A stretch of DNA of 64,000 nucleotides from JAPPHA01 sp963662815 (GTDB lineage Bacteria > Pseudomonadota > Alphaproteobacteria > Rhodobacterales > Rhodobacteraceae): assembly GCA_963662815.2 (NCBI GenBank), contig CAXXWA010000032.1, forward strand, positions 62,001 through 126,000, read 5' to 3'. The notes below the pieces were generated by a model that saw only the letters and a list, made by a program, of their open reading frames with translations, was not told the DNA's origin and searched no databases. Below are positions 27,080-37,202 of this stretch, piece by piece (within the stretch, counting starts at the first letter, position 1; each line of letters opens with the position of its first letter). The translations under genes and the position numbers were made by a program.

Positions 27080-29131
27080 ATGGCCACACTTGAGCAGATC
27101 TGCCCCGGAACCATGGTTCGGGGTATTGTCCCGGACGCGGCGGTTCAGGTTGTCTCCGTCGACTGGGTCGGGAACCAGGCGATTAATCTGGTCTATCGCA
27201 CAGCTGACGGCAATGTGGCGGAGACCACGCTTTACCTCGAAGACGAAAGTCGCCTTATAGTAGACGCACAGCGCAGGTCCTGGTCCTTTGACGGGGATGC
27301 TGCGTTGCTCCGCCTAGTCACGGAAGCAACCCGGATCGAGCTCGCGCATCATTTTGATCCATATCTTGCGATCCACAATAGCCGCATCGATCCCCTGCCC
27401 CATCAGATCTCCGCCGTCTATGGTGAGATGCTTCCTCGGCAACCGCTCCGTTTCCTGCTTGCCGATGACCCGGGAGCAGGAAAGACGATCATGGCCGGAT
27501 TGCTGATGAAGGAGTTGATTGCGAGGAGCGATCTGGAAAGATGCCTCGTCGTTGCTCCCGGAAATCTCGTGGAACAGTGGCAGGACGAGCTTGGCGAGAA
27601 ATTCGCCCTGGAATTCGACATCCTCACCCGGGACATGATCGAGTCGTCCCGGTCCGGCAACCCGTTCGGGGATCGGGACTGGCTCATTGTGCGGCTAGAC
27701 ATGCTCGCCAGGAACGAGGCGTTGCAAGAGAGTCTCCGTCTTGCGCCCGAGTGGGACCTGATCGTCTGTGACGAGGCGCACAGGATGGCAGCCACCTGGT
27801 TCGGCAGAGAAATCAAATACACAAAGCGGTATCGTACCGGCCAGCTTCTCGGCGGGAAGTGCCGGCACCTGCTTCTCATGACCGCAACGCCCCACAATGG
27901 AAAGGAAGCGGATTTCCAGCTTTTCATGGCACTTCTCGACGGGGACCGCTTTGAGGGCCGTTTCCGTGATGGAGTCCATTACGCCGACACCGGGGACATG
28001 ATGCGGAGGCTGACGAAAGAGGAGTTGCTGCGATTCGATGCGCGGCCGCTGTTTCCCGAACGCCGTGCCTACACAGCAAAGTACGAGTTGTCACCGGAAG
28101 AAGCGGCGCTTTATGCCGCCGTCACCGACTATGTGAAAAGCGAAATGAACCGGGTTGCCCGCTTTGCTGAGAGCGATGGCCGCAAACGGAACACGGTGGG
28201 TTTTGCGTTGCAGATCCTTCAGCGCCGCCTCGCCTCCTCCCCGGCCGCCATATACCGTTCGCTTAAGCGGCGCCGGGAACGCCTTGAGATTCAACTGGAT
28301 GAAACGCGCCTCACGGCGGCAATCCGGAAAACCCGGTTCGGTCCGATGGCAATGGACGAGGAGACTTGGAACACTCTTGAGGAATTCGGCCAGGACGAGA
28401 TCGAGACCCTCGAGGACAGGATCGTGGCCGGCTCGACAGCTTCAGAAACAGCCGAGCAGCTCACCATCGAAATCAACACCCTTGAAGCGCTGGAGAAACA
28501 GGCGCTCGGTGTGTTGCATGCGGGTCAAGACACGAAATGGTCGCAACTCAACCGAATCCTGGAGGACCCGCTGATGACGGACGGGGAGGGCAACCGTCGC
28601 AAGCTCATCATTTTCACCGAACCCAGGGACACGCTGGAATACCTCCTTGAGAAAATCCGGGCACGGCTCGGTAACGCACATGCCGTGGCTGCCATCCATG
28701 GCGGGGTCAAGCGCGAAGAGCGCCGCATGATCGTCGAGCGCTTCATGACCGACCGGGGTCTGCTCGTGCTTGTTGCCAACGACGCGGCCGGCGAGGGTGT
28801 GAATCTCCAGCGCGGCCACCTGATGGTGAATTACGACCTTTCCTGGAATCCGAACCGGATCGAGCAGCGATTCGGGCGAATCCACAGGATCGGTCAGACG
28901 GAGGTCTGCCACCTGTGGAACCTGGTCGCAGCGGACACGCGCGAAGGCGAGGTCTACGCACGGCTCCTGGACAAGCTCGAAGCGGCACGCGAAGCACTCG
29001 GGGGTCGGGTGTACGACGTACTCGGCGAGCTCTTCGAGGAGACGGCGTTGAAAGACCTGCTGTTCGAGGCCATCCAATACGGCGAGCAGGACAATGGCCT
29101 TTACCCAACATGGGTACCGATTCCGCCATAG
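27080..29131 (+). pseudogene. SNF2-family helicase, C-terminus removed by Tn3 insertion
   Basis: The native frame runs from ATG 27080 (MATLEQICPG) to about 29093. It has SNF2 motifs: Walker A DDPGAGKTIMAG, Walker B CDEAHRM, TATPHNGKEADFQ, and the motor-2 motifs IFTEPRDTLEYL, NDAAGEGVNLQRGHLMVNYD and RIEQRFGRIHRIGQT. Such proteins in defence cassettes usually run to about 900-1100 residues; this one ends at 683, the last dozen codons being read from the Tn3 inverted repeat. Family knowledge links this helicase group with DUF1156 methyltransferases and DUF499 ATPases in predicted phage-defence loci, and a DUF499 fragment lies just beyond the transposon. Probably inactive. Confidence 0.85.
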
Positions 29132-29133
29132 GA
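29094..29133. repeat. Tn3 transposon left inverted repeat
   Basis: Reads ATGGCCTTTACCCAACATGG inward; it supplies the stop codon of the truncated helicase. Confidence 0.88.
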
Positions 29134-29164
29134 ATTTTTATTTTGCATTGAAATACTGGTGTTT

Positions 29165-32100
29165 TCACCGTTTTGGCGGCTCCCAATTTTCGGGGATGGT
29201 GCTGGGTGCGAATTTGGGGGGCAGGATACCCGTGTTGTCCCGTAGCCTGTCGTTTGAGAGATCATACTCGCCGAGCATGTTGACATACCACCATGCCTGG
29301 GGCGAATGGAGTGCGATCGCCTTCAGGATCTTGTCCTGCTCCTCGGGGGTCCTGGCAGCCTCGAGCTGGCGGGTCAGGTAGAGATAATTCCAGCAGATGA
29401 TGCTGTTCCTGATGAGGCGGTTGCAGCCCTCGGCGATTTCCTGGTCTTCCTTTTCGGCATGTTCGATACCCCGCGGATTGCCGACCGCGACGGCCCGGGT
29501 GAAGCCGTTCGCGAGTTCGATCTTGCTGAGTTGCTTCTCGATCGCCTGTCGCAGCTCCACCTGGTCGATGTAGCGCAGGATGAACATCGACTTGACGATC
29601 TGACCGAAGGCCTTCATCGCGGCGTAGAGCCTGTGCTGCCTGGAGTATGAGTTCAGGCGCCGGAAGATTTCGGAAGCGGTTGCCTCTTTCAGCCTGATGG
29701 TCGCCACAAGGCGCAGCAGGTCATCCCATGACGCACGTACGGCCTTCTCGTTGACGTATTTCGCCGGCACGATCGCCCATTCGGCATCCTCGTCCCTGCT
29801 GTGCCGGAACTGGTAGAGATTGTGCTTCTTGAGGTCCTTTAACCTCGGTTCATAGGATATCCCGAGCAGATGCGTGACGCAAAAGATTGCTTCCATGAAG
29901 CCATGCTCATCGGTGGAGTGGATGTTGCTCCGGACGACATCGTTGTGCATCAGCCCGTCGATGACATAGGCGCTCTCGCGCTCGGCCGCGCTGAACACCA
30001 GCGAGTACCAGAGGAAGCTGCGTTCATCGATGAAGGTGTAGGCGCTGACGCCCTGGACCTGGCCAAAGTACTTGAACGAATAGCTTGCGTTGAGAGAGGG
30101 CTTTCGGACCTCGAATTTCTGGCCGTCGCTCGACGTGTGGAGCGTCTCGCGCGACCGCCGGTAGATTTGCGGCAGTTCCATGCGTTCCATGGCGGCGACA
30201 ACACGGTCATTGGCCGCGACGATGTTCTCGAGAGAGAAGCGCCAGTTGACCGCGTACTCCAGTTCGCGCTCGCTGATCTCGCGGGATATACGCGCCATCT
30301 TCTGGACGCCGATCGCGCATCCGAGCCCCATGATTCCGGCAATTGTGATCGCGGTTGAAGGTGTCTGATCGACATTGACCTGCTGCCAGTGCCTGAATTC
30401 CTCGAACATGCCGCAGTGCTGGTCGACAGTGGCCAGGATCTCTGACAGGGGTATCAGCTCCCGCTTGGGCAGGATCTCCTGCAGCGGCTCGCTTTCCACT
30501 TCATCGAGAGCGGGTGTCACCACCCGGAAATTGCCCGGAGACCTGACTTTCAGGTACGGGTTGGAGCCATCGGTCGCGGCCCTGTTCGTGGCTACGTATT
30601 GCTGCTGAAGGACGGCTTCGAGTTCTCTCAGGACCGGGTCCGGGTCGTCGAAGTCCGCCAGGCCCGCGCGCTCGAGAAGCTCCTGCTTCTCCCGTTCCCA
30701 TCGCTCCCGGCTGATCAGGTAATCATCCAGCGGGCGATACTTGCAGGACCCATTGAGGTTCAGGCTGCCGGCCTTGATCGCCGCGGCAACATGCTGGAAG
30801 AGGAAGACCTTGCAGAGTGAGACCCTGAACCCCTTCGGATCATTCACGGCGCGGCGTTCGGCGGAAGTCAGGAATGCCAGGGGCATGCCCGGGCCGATCG
30901 TGCCGTCCTTTTCGCGGAACCATGCAATCGCGGCCACGAGATCCGCCACGTTCGCATCGCCAATGAACGCGACCTGTTTCAGGATCGGGCTGATCCGGTT
31001 CTGCAGGCGAATGGAACGATCCTCGAGGATGTCATGGAACAGGCTCTCGTCAACAGCAGTGCCTTTGCGGATGTCGGCCCGCAGGACGTCCACGACACTT
31101 TCACGGTCGCGATCAAGAATGGCCCTGATGCCGTCCAGCTTCCGCGCATCGGACATGGTCTCGTGATCGAGCAGTGCACGGATCTCGTTCTGGAGGCTGG
31201 AGACTTCCGCTTCGACGTCATCCAGCATTTTCTCGAACCGTGCACCCGCAGTCTTGCGCCGTGTGAATACCTCCTCCTTGTGCTCCCGATCCACGGTTGT
31301 CCTGAACGACTGCATGACACTAAGAAGAATATCGACCATGGCGTCCTGAAGCCTGTGGTGCTGATCGGCGATGAAGGCGATGGCATGGAGATAACGGTCA
31401 GCGTCCGAGCGGCGGCGCAGCTGGAACATTTCTGATCTGTGGACCCCGCCCGCGCAGTGCCTGACGCCTTCGGACCCGATGTCGAGGATCTCGAGGACGG
31501 GCGCGATCTTCCCGTACAGGTCCGCCAGGATTTCCAGGTCGGCGGCCGTCTTCCTGATCTTTCCCGGGCGGGTGGACTGCGAAATCCTGCTGAGCAGCGT
31601 CAGCCGGTACCGGTTCCCACCGTCCTCCTGCACGAACAGACCGTCGAGCGTCTCTCGAAGGTTCGGCGGCAGGTTCGTGTCGACCAGGCGTATGAGATCT
31701 TCCTTTCGCGCACTCAGCCGGGCACGGATCAGATCGGTCAACCGCCGTGCACCTGGCAGCTGAATACGGTTTGCGGTCAGAAAGTCGATGCAGTGCCCGA
31801 AAATGATCCGGGGCTTGAGATGGACGCGCGCCATCTTCGCGATTTCCGTGGTCAGCTGGTTCGCGGCCCAGGTTCCGAAAGGCCGGAATCCTTGCAAATC
31901 GAGAATGCGGCTTTGATGGTGCAGACGGGTCCTTTCCTTGTATTTCTCCCCGGAAAACTCATTGGCAGAAGCTCCGACGACCCGGGAAACAAATGCAATG
32001 TCCCGCTCATGGTACCGGTCCGGGGAGAAGAAACGCCGCGTCGCCCGGAAATAGCCGCAAGCCAGAAGGAACCCGATCCGGTTTGTTGTGCTGCGCAATT

Positions 32101-32224
32101 CATGCGTCGTATCCATGACGGATCGGGAAAAGTCGAAGAATCGCTTGCGCTCGGCACTGTTGAAGACCGGGGGATATTCAAGGCGCGCCTGTTCGGCCGC
32201 GTTCAGGATGCGCATTCGGGGCAT
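29165..32224 (-). CDS. tnpA: Tn3-family transposase TnpA
   Basis: This is a large DDE transposase of about 1019 residues from MPRMRILNAAEQARLEYPPV, the usual Tn3 start context; in-frame ATGs up to 32308 would extend it by at most 28 residues into the res region. The C-terminal catalytic region has DQTPSTAITIAGIMGLGCAI, FIDERSFLWYSLVFSAAERE, YVIDGLMHNDVV, TDEHGFMEAIFCVTHLLGIS and the final W.Y.YL segment with NMLGEYDLS. No frameshift is visible, so it may be functional. Confidence 0.93.
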   Translation of the reverse strand: MPRMRILNAAEQARLEYPPVFNSAERKRFFDFSRSVMDTTHELRSTTNRIGFLLACGYFRATRRFFSPDRYHERDIAFVSRVVGASANEFSGEKYKERTRLHHQSRILDLQGFRPFGTWAANQLTTEIAKMARVHLKPRIIFGHCIDFLTANRIQLPGARRLTDLIRARLSARKEDLIRLVDTNLPPNLRETLDGLFVQEDGGNRYRLTLLSRISQSTRPGKIRKTAADLEILADLYGKIAPVLEILDIGSEGVRHCAGGVHRSEMFQLRRRSDADRYLHAIAFIADQHHRLQDAMVDILLSVMQSFRTTVDREHKEEVFTRRKTAGARFEKMLDDVEAEVSSLQNEIRALLDHETMSDARKLDGIRAILDRDRESVVDVLRADIRKGTAVDESLFHDILEDRSIRLQNRISPILKQVAFIGDANVADLVAAIAWFREKDGTIGPGMPLAFLTSAERRAVNDPKGFRVSLCKVFLFQHVAAAIKAGSLNLNGSCKYRPLDDYLISRERWEREKQELLERAGLADFDDPDPVLRELEAVLQQQYVATNRAATDGSNPYLKVRSPGNFRVVTPALDEVESEPLQEILPKRELIPLSEILATVDQHCGMFEEFRHWQQVNVDQTPSTAITIAGIMGLGCAIGVQKMARISREISERELEYAVNWRFSLENIVAANDRVVAAMERMELPQIYRRSRETLHTSSDGQKFEVRKPSLNASYSFKYFGQVQGVSAYTFIDERSFLWYSLVFSAAERESAYVIDGLMHNDVVRSNIHSTDEHGFMEAIFCVTHLLGISYEPRLKDLKKHNLYQFRHSRDEDAEWAIVPAKYVNEKAVRASWDDLLRLVATIRLKEATASEIFRRLNSYSRQHRLYAAMKAFGQIVKSMFILRYIDQVELRQAIEKQLSKIELANGFTRAVAVGNPRGIEHAEKEDQEIAEGCNRLIRNSIICWNYLYLTRQLEAARTPEEQDKILKAIALHSPQAWWYVNMLGEYDLSNDRLRDNTGILPPKFAPSTIPENWEPPKR

Positions 32225-32361
32225 GAGAGAATCCGTTCCGGAAAATGGCAGGAAAAACGATCGTTTTCCCTGCGGGTGAAGTACGACGAATGTCATTGAA
32301 TAAACCACTCCGAACGATATCTTTTAAGTGGTAAAAAGGCGTTTTCTTCGAATATGGGCAG
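32225..32361. promoter_or_regulatory. putative res recombination site / divergent promoters
   Basis: This 137-bp gap between the divergent tnpA and tnpR starts has the size and position of a Tn3 res site. It contains an imperfect dyad CCACT...AAGTGG at about 32306-32332, a plausible resolvase subsite. It should also hold both promoters. Confidence 0.55.
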
Positions 32362-32988
32362 ATGATGGCCGAAAGCGCATCCAGAACCATCGGATATCTT
32401 CGGGTCTCCAAGGAGACCCAGGACCTGGACAAGAACCGGGCCGATATCCTCACCCTTGCCAACAGGCAGGATCTCGGACGCGTCGAATTCATCGAGGAGA
32501 AGGCATCCAGCAGGATTGCGTGGCGCAAGCGAAAGATCGCAGACGTTCTGGACGAACTGCGCGAAGGCGATGCCCTGATCGTCAGCGAACTCTCCCGGCT
32601 CGGACGCTCGATGCTCGAATGCATGGAAATCCTGTCCATTGCCTCGGACACCGGCATTCGGGTCCATGCGATCAAGGGGTCCTGGAGGCTCGATGAAACC
32701 ATACAGAGCAAGATCATTGCCATGGCCTTCTCAATGGCCGCCGAGATTGAACGCGACCTGATCTCGTCCAGGACCAAGGAGGCACTCAGAGCGAGAAAGG
32801 CCTCCGGACGGCCGCTCGGACGGCCGAAAGGCCCAGGCAAGAGCAAGCTCGATCCGTTCCGTCCGGAGATCGAAGCACTGCTCGCAAACGGATCAACGCA
32901 GAAGTTCATCGCGAAGCGCTACAACACGACGCCCGCAAACCTCTCAAACTGGATGAAGAAGAACGGAATCAAGAAACCAAAGGCGTGA
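32362..32988 (+). CDS. tnpR: serine resolvase TnpR
   Basis: The 208-residue serine recombinase resolves Tn3 cointegrates at res. The catalytic Ser lies in TIGYLRVSKETQ, with the conserved Arg region VSELSRLGRSMLEC and the E-helix IIAMAFSMAAEIERDLISSR. The C-terminus carries a Hin-type DNA-binding domain (GRPLGRPKGPGKSKLD, then a HTH ending NLSNWMKKNGIKKP). It is divergent from tnpA, as in the Tn3 subgroup. Confidence 0.93.
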   Translation: MMAESASRTIGYLRVSKETQDLDKNRADILTLANRQDLGRVEFIEEKASSRIAWRKRKIADVLDELREGDALIVSELSRLGRSMLECMEILSIASDTGIRVHAIKGSWRLDETIQSKIIAMAFSMAAEIERDLISSRTKEALRARKASGRPLGRPKGPGKSKLDPFRPEIEALLANGSTQKFIAKRYNTTPANLSNWMKKNGIKKPKA

Positions 32989-32991
32989 AAA

Positions 32992-33031
32992 TCCTATGGC
33001 GGATTCGGGACCTATGTTGGGTTTAGGCCAT
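32992..33031. repeat. Tn3 transposon right inverted repeat
   Basis: Reverse complement matches 29094-29133 at 35 of 40 bases; begins three bases after the tnpR stop. Confidence 0.88.
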
Positions 33032-33664
33032 CTTCAGAGATACATATGGAATGGCAGGGATTATCTGTCGCTGAAAGACCTGTGGGAATATGTGAACCGC
33101 TATACGTACTTGCCGCGACTCAAGGACCGTTCAGTATTGATAAGGACCGTTGAAGCCGCCGTGGGAAATCTGCTCCCCGGTCCTTTTGCCTATGCCGAAA
33201 GCTATGACCAAGCCACAGAATCTTACCGTGAACTAGCCATAGATGGTGCAAGGAGCGTCCGGGTCGTAATTGACCGCGACAGCGTGATTGTCGCACCGGA
33301 AATCGCAGAGGTTAAACGTCCGGCATCGCCAACCTCGACAGGAGGTCGAACCGGCAGTTCAGATACGCCGACTTCCAAACCTCCGGACAACAATGGTGCT
33401 GAAATTCCCGATCAGCCCCCTCCGGAAGAGAAAATGCCGACGCGCTTCATCGGATCTGTGATGATTTCTGCAGACCGGCCAGCGCGAGATATTCACCAGG
33501 TTGTCGAGGGCATAGTCGAGCAACTCACGACGCTCCCGGGGAGCGAGGTGGTCCTGAAACTCGAGATCGACGCGGAAATACCCGACGGCCTGGATCGGGG
33601 AAAGGTCCGGACGCTTGTCGAGAACGCCAATACCCTCGGTTTCCTGGAAAAGACGGTCAGGTGA
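32996..33664 (+). pseudogene. DUF499 ATPase, C-terminal fragment
   Basis: The frame opens inside the Tn3 right repeat, and native sequence begins at about 33032. It reads LSLKDLWEYVNRYTYLPRLK DRSVL, FAYAESYDQATESYRELAI, a proline-rich linker, and TRFIGSVMISADRPARDIHQ with EIDAEIPDGLDRGKVRTLVE NANTLGF. This is the C-terminal end of DUF499 proteins, which are AAA-like ATPases of about 1000 residues found with DUF1156 DNA methyltransferases and SNF2 helicases. Only about 210 residues remain; the ATPase core is gone. Confidence 0.8.
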
Positions 33665-33843
33665 CGATCGACTTTTCGGGTGAGCATTTGCCTCTGAACA
33701 TTTGGTATGCCTGAAGGGGACACTGGTCCATGGGTTCCAATTTCCTATGTGAATGCCCCCTGTAGCGTCAGCAAAACTTTGACAACTCGTGACATATGGC
33801 CGCCGCTAGTACGCTCTGGCGTGGCTTTCAGTGAGATCTGCTA

Positions 33844-34147
33844 TCAGGCGACCTCTCTATCTGGCCCCAAGACAAACCTCGCCCGTTCACGCCGAAGCAT
33901 ATCATAAGGATTTACACAGTTGAGGCCGAGACCAATGCAGGCATTTGGAATCTTTGTTTTGTGAATGGTATCGGCAGGCACTTCATGAGTGACGACAGTA
34001 CAATCATGAGCTAGCGCATGTGCGACAAGCCAATAGACAGCGACCTGCAAAAAGGTTGCGACGGCGGCAGGCTGGTATCCAATACCGCTTGCCCAATTGC
34101 TCGCGGTGTGAAGTGCGGGCACAACAGTAATATCCGGCCTCAAAAAA
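33844..34147 (-). pseudogene. DUF4411 family protein, C-terminal piece
   Basis: The translation reads LRPDITVVPALHTASNWASG, GYQPAAVATFLQVA, LVAHALAHDCTVVTHEVP, and KTKIPNACIGLGLNCVNPYD MLRRERARFVL, the C-terminal two thirds of DUF4411 (PIN-like) proteins. It stops at the left terminal repeat of the composite element (34149). The N-terminal piece is at 42424-42606 and a short middle piece at about 40311-40338, all on the minus strand. The original gene followed the XRE/ImmA gene at 42603. Confidence 0.85.
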
Positions 34148-34148
34148 G
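34141..34148. repeat. target-site flank, left side of composite element
   Basis: CAAAAAAG here and CAAAAAAT at 40311-40318 differ at one of eight positions and lie just outside the outermost terminal repeats. Confidence 0.6.
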
Positions 34149-34176
34149 GTAATAGGGGCAACTTTCCGGGAATTGC
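34149..34176. repeat. terminal repeat, left arm outer end
   Basis: Same 28-bp sequence, inverted, as 38468-38495 and 40283-40310; one base differs from 39940-39967. Confidence 0.85.
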
Positions 34177-34227
34177 AGCAGGATTCGGGGGATCCCCCCG
34201 CGAATCGTTTTGTGATTCCAAGGGGGC

Positions 34228-34365
34228 ATGGATGATTCGGAAACAGGTCGCCGCGCGGTTGCCGGCCTTGCAGCGCTCAGGGCGGAGCTCTTGGCCATCC
34301 GGGCCCTGCTCGCCGAGAGGGATGCACGGGAGCGCCGAGCCAGCTGGTGCCGGGGCAGCCGGTGA
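34228..34365 (+). pseudogene. transposase N-terminal fragment of the left arm
   Basis: ATG 34228 opens MDDSETGRRAVAGLAALRAE LLAIRALLAERDARERRAS, a coiled-coil-like start resembling IS66-type transposases. The frame stops at about 34365, where group II intron-like sequence begins. The same start occurs in the MITE at 40019. The C-terminal part of the protein appears at about 37950-38338. Confidence 0.6.
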
Positions 34366-35437
34366 AAGTCCGGCAGGAAGGAAGGGCCGGCCACCACTTC
34401 CACCGCGAGCCGTGCGGGTGCATCCGTGAGGATGTCCCCGAAGCGTCGGCAGCGGCGCGTGTGGCCAGGATGATTGAGCATCGCAAACGATATGATCCGG
34501 AGCGCCGAGGTTTTCTGCGATGCCGAAGGCAACACCTGCAGGACCGTCATGGCGAGGGACTGCCGGGCTCCGCGCTGTCGAAGAATCCAGGGACGCACGC
34601 ATGCCCCGCACCGGGACTCGGGAGGGCTTCAATCCGCCCCGGCAGTCGTGCCGGGGCCGCTGAAGAAAGGAGACAGTCCGAATCGACGGCGAACGGATTG
34701 AAGCGGCCGGATCCGGCCATGGCGCCGGCGAAGTCGGCGAACAGGGGAACAACCGTTCCTGCGGAGCCGATGTAGGGAAGGGCCGGAACCAGGGGGAATC
34801 CGCGAGGCCAAGACAAGCATCGGACACAGAGTTGGGATCGCATGCAGCAGGCGGCGGAGCGGATACGGCAGGCAGCCGCGAGGAAAACGAAGGAGAAGCT
34901 CACTGCGCTTCCGCACCGCATCACGACGGACGTGCTCGAAGCATCCTGCCTCAAGTTGAAGCAGGATGCGGCGGCAGGCGCGGACGGGGCGGCGTGGATG
35001 GGGCGGCGTGGATGGAATGCGGGAATGGACTGGCCATGCGTCTGCCTGGCCTGCACGACCGCATCCGCAGAGGGGATTGCCGGGCACTCCCGTCCCGACG
35101 GGCGGGATGCCCAGGCCGGACGGGGGGACACGACCGCTCGGCATCGCGGCGCCGGAGGACAGGACCGTCCGGACCGCGGTAGCGGAGACCGTCCTGACGC
35201 CGATATTCGAGCCGGAATTCCTCGGGTCGGCCACGGGTTCCGGCCCGGTCGCGGTGCGCACGGCGCGCTCGACGCGCTGGCGTGCGGGATTGAACGGCGC
35301 AAGGCCGACCGGATTGTCGACGCGGACATGCGGGCCTTCCTCGACCGGCTGGATCGAAGCCGGCTCGTCAGGTTCGCGGAGCGCCGGATCGGGGATCGTC
35401 GGGTCATCCGGCCGGTCTCCAGGCGGCTTGGCGCCGG
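34340..35437 (+). pseudogene. group II intron fragment with decayed reverse transcriptase
   Basis: Sequence from about 34340 (GTGCCGGGGCAGCCGGTGAA) looks like the 5' ribozyme part of a group II intron. From 34842 a frame reads RIRQAAARKTKEKLTALPHR ITTDVLEASCLKLKQDAAAG, matching LtrA-type RT N-termini. After frameshifts, PLGIAAPEDRTVRTAVAETV, EFLGSATGSGPVAV, ALDALACGIERRKADRIVDA DMRAFLDRLD and ERRIGDRRVIR correspond to RT domains up to the start of the palm. The catalytic YxDD, maturase domain and 3' ribozyme are missing. The right boundary is the IS630 fragment. Confidence 0.7.
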
Positions 35438-35714
35438 CGCGCTGGACCTCGCTCAGCATCGACGGGCGCCCGCGGCCCGGCCTGCTCTTCAGGCCGGCCG
35501 GCCCCTCGGCATTGTACCGGTTGATCCAGTCGCACAGCGTCTGCCTGTCGACCTTCGCACGCCGCGCAATCTCCCCGCGGCCCCCCGCGACTTCCATCAC
35601 CCGCGCAATCGCCTCCAGGCGTCGCGCCTCCGCCCGGCTCTTGCACTTTCGGGCCAATGCCCTAATCTCTTCCGCCGTGTGGTCGGCGTTCGTGATCTCG
35701 ATGCCAGCCAGCAT
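35436..35714 (-). pseudogene. IS630-family transposase, N-terminal fragment
   Basis: From ATG 35714 the frame reads MLAGIEITNADHTAEEIRAL and ARRAKVDRQTLCDWINRYNA EGPAGLKSRPGRGRPSML, the helix-turn-helix part of a rhizobial-type IS630 transposase. Homology ends near 35436 at the group II intron fragment; the DDE domain is absent. It is a different IS630 subgroup from the copy at 41307. Confidence 0.75.
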
Positions 35715-36039
35715 GGCTTCCTCCTGTGACTGTTTGCACGACAACCACAAGATACAGGAAGCCGGCACCGGCCGCACCCCGCATGATGTTCTTGTTTTGT
35801 TCATGAGTCATTAATTTCCGGTTTTGGTATGAAGAGGGGCTCGAGAGGCTGAACTGGGCCATCAAGGTTCGCGACGTGCTCGCCAGGCGAAGGCGGCGGG
35901 ACGCGCTCGGCGAGAGAAAGCGGAAATGAGTTCGCAAATACAAGTGCGGAATGTTGCAAGGCCGCAGGGCGCGCCTCTCCTCGACTCTACATCAGAAGGC
36001 TGGACGGGCTCCGGACAGCGCGCGCGCTCTGCGCCAATT

Positions 36040-36960
36040 TTACAAGCCGCCGGATCGTGCCGTGTCAAGCCTGTTATTCTGTAAGTCCTGAGCGCTGCGC
36101 AGCAAAGCAGCGAGTTCCTGACGGTACTCTTTACGCTCGAGTTCCGTCAGGTCGCGACCCAGGTGGTTGCGCAGGCTACCAAGTGTTGGGCGGTCAATGT
36201 CCGAATGGATGCGGTTCATATTTGCATCGAGATATTGAACGTGCCTTTCGAGATCGGAAGGAGTCAGTCTTCCAACCAGTTCATTCACCGTGTCAGTTAC
36301 GGTCTGCTGGAATTTGCCGGACGTCGAAGATGACAGGCTCGCGAGCGAATTGTCAGTTCCCGCGATGGAGGCGGAAGGTCGTAGCTGTATGTCCGTTGCA
36401 TCATCGGCGCACTCCATACATTTGCTGATGATGCCTTCGTCCCATTCGTGGCAAGTGTCGGCCTCCATCATCAGGCTCACTGACTGAGAACCCCTGGCTG
36501 GCTTGATGCCGAGCAGGTGGACCCGAACACCGAATGTCTGGGCGACCTGGACGCCGATCTTGATGTCCTCGTCGCCGGAAAGGATCAGGGAGTCAGCGAT
36601 TGCGCGGTTGCGTGCGAGCTCGATCAAGTCCGTGACGATCAAGGAATCAACGCCCTTCTGCTGGCCGCTACTGTTCACCAAGCCTAGACGCAGCTTGGCA
36701 TTCCGCGACTGGCCGATTACGTCCTGCTCCAAGGTCGGAATGTTGCCCCTGAGCATGCCGTCGTACCAGTAAATCCGAAGGAGACGACAATCGGTGGCGA
36801 CGGCGCGCGCGAGGTCTGTCAGCTGTTCAAGAACGTCGGGCACCTTGAGACTTATGGACTCTCTGCCCGCCTTTTTCCCCATGAGAAGCTTGGAGCCCTG
36901 AGCATACAGGTAGCCAGCGTCCACGAAGACAGCAATCTGTGGCATGCGTGTGTCACTCAA
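36040..36960 (-). CDS. NYN-domain (PIN-like) protein, transposon cargo
   Basis: The 306-residue protein has an N-terminal NYN/LabA-like (DUF88) nuclease fold: PQIAVFVDAGYLYAQGSKLL (first acidic site), RIYWYDGM, KGVDSLIVTDLIELARN (second Asp) and DSLILSGDEDIKIGVQVAQT (third acidic cluster). The conserved Asp residues suggest a metal-dependent RNase. The C-terminal 130 residues are unrecognised, with a Ser/Thr-rich linker then a charged helical region. Its frame is intact and its composition is less GC-rich than the flanking IS fragments. It lies inside the broken left arm of the composite element, so it is likely passenger DNA; a role in defence or RNA decay is inference. Confidence 0.85.
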   Translation of the reverse strand: MSDTRMPQIAVFVDAGYLYAQGSKLLMGKKAGRESISLKVPDVLEQLTDLARAVATDCRLLRIYWYDGMLRGNIPTLEQDVIGQSRNAKLRLGLVNSSGQQKGVDSLIVTDLIELARNRAIADSLILSGDEDIKIGVQVAQTFGVRVHLLGIKPARGSQSVSLMMEADTCHEWDEGIISKCMECADDATDIQLRPSASIAGTDNSLASLSSSTSGKFQQTVTDTVNELVGRLTPSDLERHVQYLDANMNRIHSDIDRPTLGSLRNHLGRDLTELERKEYRQELAALLRSAQDLQNNRLDTARSGGL

Positions 36961-37202
36961 CTAATTAATGGGGCACCCGAGGATGCCCCTAGATAGGCAT
37001 TGGGAACACCTTCTAAATATGTCCCAACAATTGAAACGTAGGTCGACTGTCGCGAACAGTCAAGTGATAGTGCGGCACAATGTCGATAACACGCCGCATG
37101 TCCGCCGTAGGCAGCAAGCCATCTGTCCGGTCCTAGGATGGCTCCCAAAGCCCGGGAGCGGAGATCATGGGACCGGCGCGGGCGATGCAGCGGAGAAGGC
37201 GG

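Larger units (their letters stand above)
29094..33031. mobile_element. Tn3-family transposon (tnpA, res, tnpR only)
   Basis: Terminal inverted repeats at 29094-29133 and 32992-33031 match at 35 of 40 positions. The element contains a full-length TnpA and a divergent serine resolvase, with no passenger gene. The 5-bp flanks (GGACA left, CTTCA right) do not match and the two sides belong to different genes, so an adjacent deletion or recombination followed insertion. Confidence 0.9.

Noticed and set aside
34629..35804. 391-codon minus-strand frame
   Set aside because: Only its first ~90 codons (IS630 N-terminus) are real; the rest is antisense to the group II intron fragment.
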